A stretch of DNA of 64,000 bases from Rhizobium lentis (GTDB lineage Bacteria; Pseudomonadota; Alphaproteobacteria; Rhizobiales; Rhizobiaceae). The notes below the pieces were generated by a model. The model saw only the letters and a program-made list of their open reading frames with translations. It did no database searches and was not told the origin of the DNA. Below, piece by piece: positions 63,760-64,000 of the stretch (the first letter of the stretch is position 1; each line of letters begins with the position of its first letter). The stretch spans positions 62,001 through 126,000 of the forward strand of contig NZ_CP071454.1 of the NCBI RefSeq assembly GCF_017352135.1, written 5' to 3'. The position numbers and the translations under genes were made by a program.

Positions 63760-64000
63760 TCACCCCAGCAAGCTCTTGATCTTCGCCGTATCCTCCGCCG
63801 TCGCCGGGTTGTACACCACCATGCTGAGGTCCGGCCGCCCATCCACCTGGAAGGACGAATATTCGAAGGAAAGCAGCCCGAGCACGGGATGTTTGATGCG
63901 CTTGACGCCCTCGCCATGGGTGCGCACATCGTTGTCGCGCCACATCGCCAGGAACTCCGGGCTCCTGCGGCAGAGTTCGTCGACCAGCGGCTTCACCTGC
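63760..64000 (-). CDS. MmyB-like XRE regulator (partial, 3' end)
   Basis: The last 80 residues of a protein that continues beyond the window. 'VDELCRRSPEFLAMWRDNDV', 'IKHPVLGLLSFEYSSFQVDG' and 'VVYNPATAEDTAKIKSLLG' match the C-terminal ligand-binding part of MmyB-type regulators, which carry an N-terminal XRE helix-turn-helix. The DNA-binding part is not in view, so this is inferred from the C-terminal family. Confidence 0.8.
   Translation of the reverse strand, partial: QVKPLVDELCRRSPEFLAMWRDNDVRTHGEGVKRIKHPVLGLLSFEYSSFQVDGRPDLSMVVYNPATAEDTAKIKSLLG

Overview
The window looks like alphaproteobacterial DNA of the Rhizobium leguminosarum/etli type: high GC, rhizobial family signatures (BA14K protein, a short second FtsZ, a coxMNOP-type oxidase, Blh, a MarR-GNAT fusion) and many small rhizobial orphan proteins. 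I see no rRNA, tRNA, CRISPR array, transposase or replication origin, so chromosome versus plasmid or chromid cannot be decided. The wide mix of unrelated functions, paralogues of core biosynthetic genes (argG, dapB) and several decayed genes suggest an accessory or rearranged region.

Layout. 0-3.6 kb: a large RTX/cadherin-like secreted protein and a small secreted DUF3828 protein. 3.6-8.6 kb: a cold-shock gene with a hairpin-rich leader, dusA, an HtrA-like protease, a chloroperoxidase-type hydrolase and small orphans. 8.8-18.3 kb: low-complexity and BA14K envelope proteins, an HxlR/DHFR-like pair, a Met-rich periplasmic protein, a class III cyclase, an O-methyltransferase, a MarR-GNAT fusion, a possible membrane-anchored LAS-type peptidase and a DUF808 membrane protein. 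18.5-26.7 kb: Lrp divergent from an argininosuccinate synthase, a DUF2233 glycosidase, an ABC exporter, GFA and VOC proteins, small proteins and a dapB paralogue. 26.7-29.2 kb is a small gene graveyard: an ornithine cyclodeaminase deletion relic, a possible PhyH relic and an NTF2-like gene with a one-base frameshift. 29.2-32.3 kb: an NTF2-like gene divergent from a LysR gene across two tandem dyads, then a PLP decarboxylase. 32.4-38.4 kb: secreted orphans, an endolysin-like protein, a Na+/H+ antiporter and Kup.

38.4-47.9 kb holds two paralogous secreted beta-helix proteins, then an adaptor/ATPase/permease/permease export operon preceded by an AraC regulator with a membrane-embedded N-terminus. 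48.1-53.8 kb is a hydrolase and a haem-copper oxidase operon (cytochrome c, then subunits II, I, III-like, III and IV). 53.9-61.1 kb: LysR divergent from a secreted beta-propeller, MYG1, a membrane protein, and a DsrE-Blh persulfide-type module divergent from an AraC regulator. 61.3-64 kb: a Pro-rich periplasmic protein, the short FtsZ, a lipoprotein and the 3' end of an MmyB-like XRE regulator.

Functional units that make sense together are the oxidase operon, the export operon with its membrane AraC sensor, the DsrE/Blh sulfur module, and several divergent regulator-target pairs (HxlR/DHFR-like, Lrp/argG, LysR/NTF2-like, LysR/propeller). All functions are read from sequence motifs and family knowledge without database searches.
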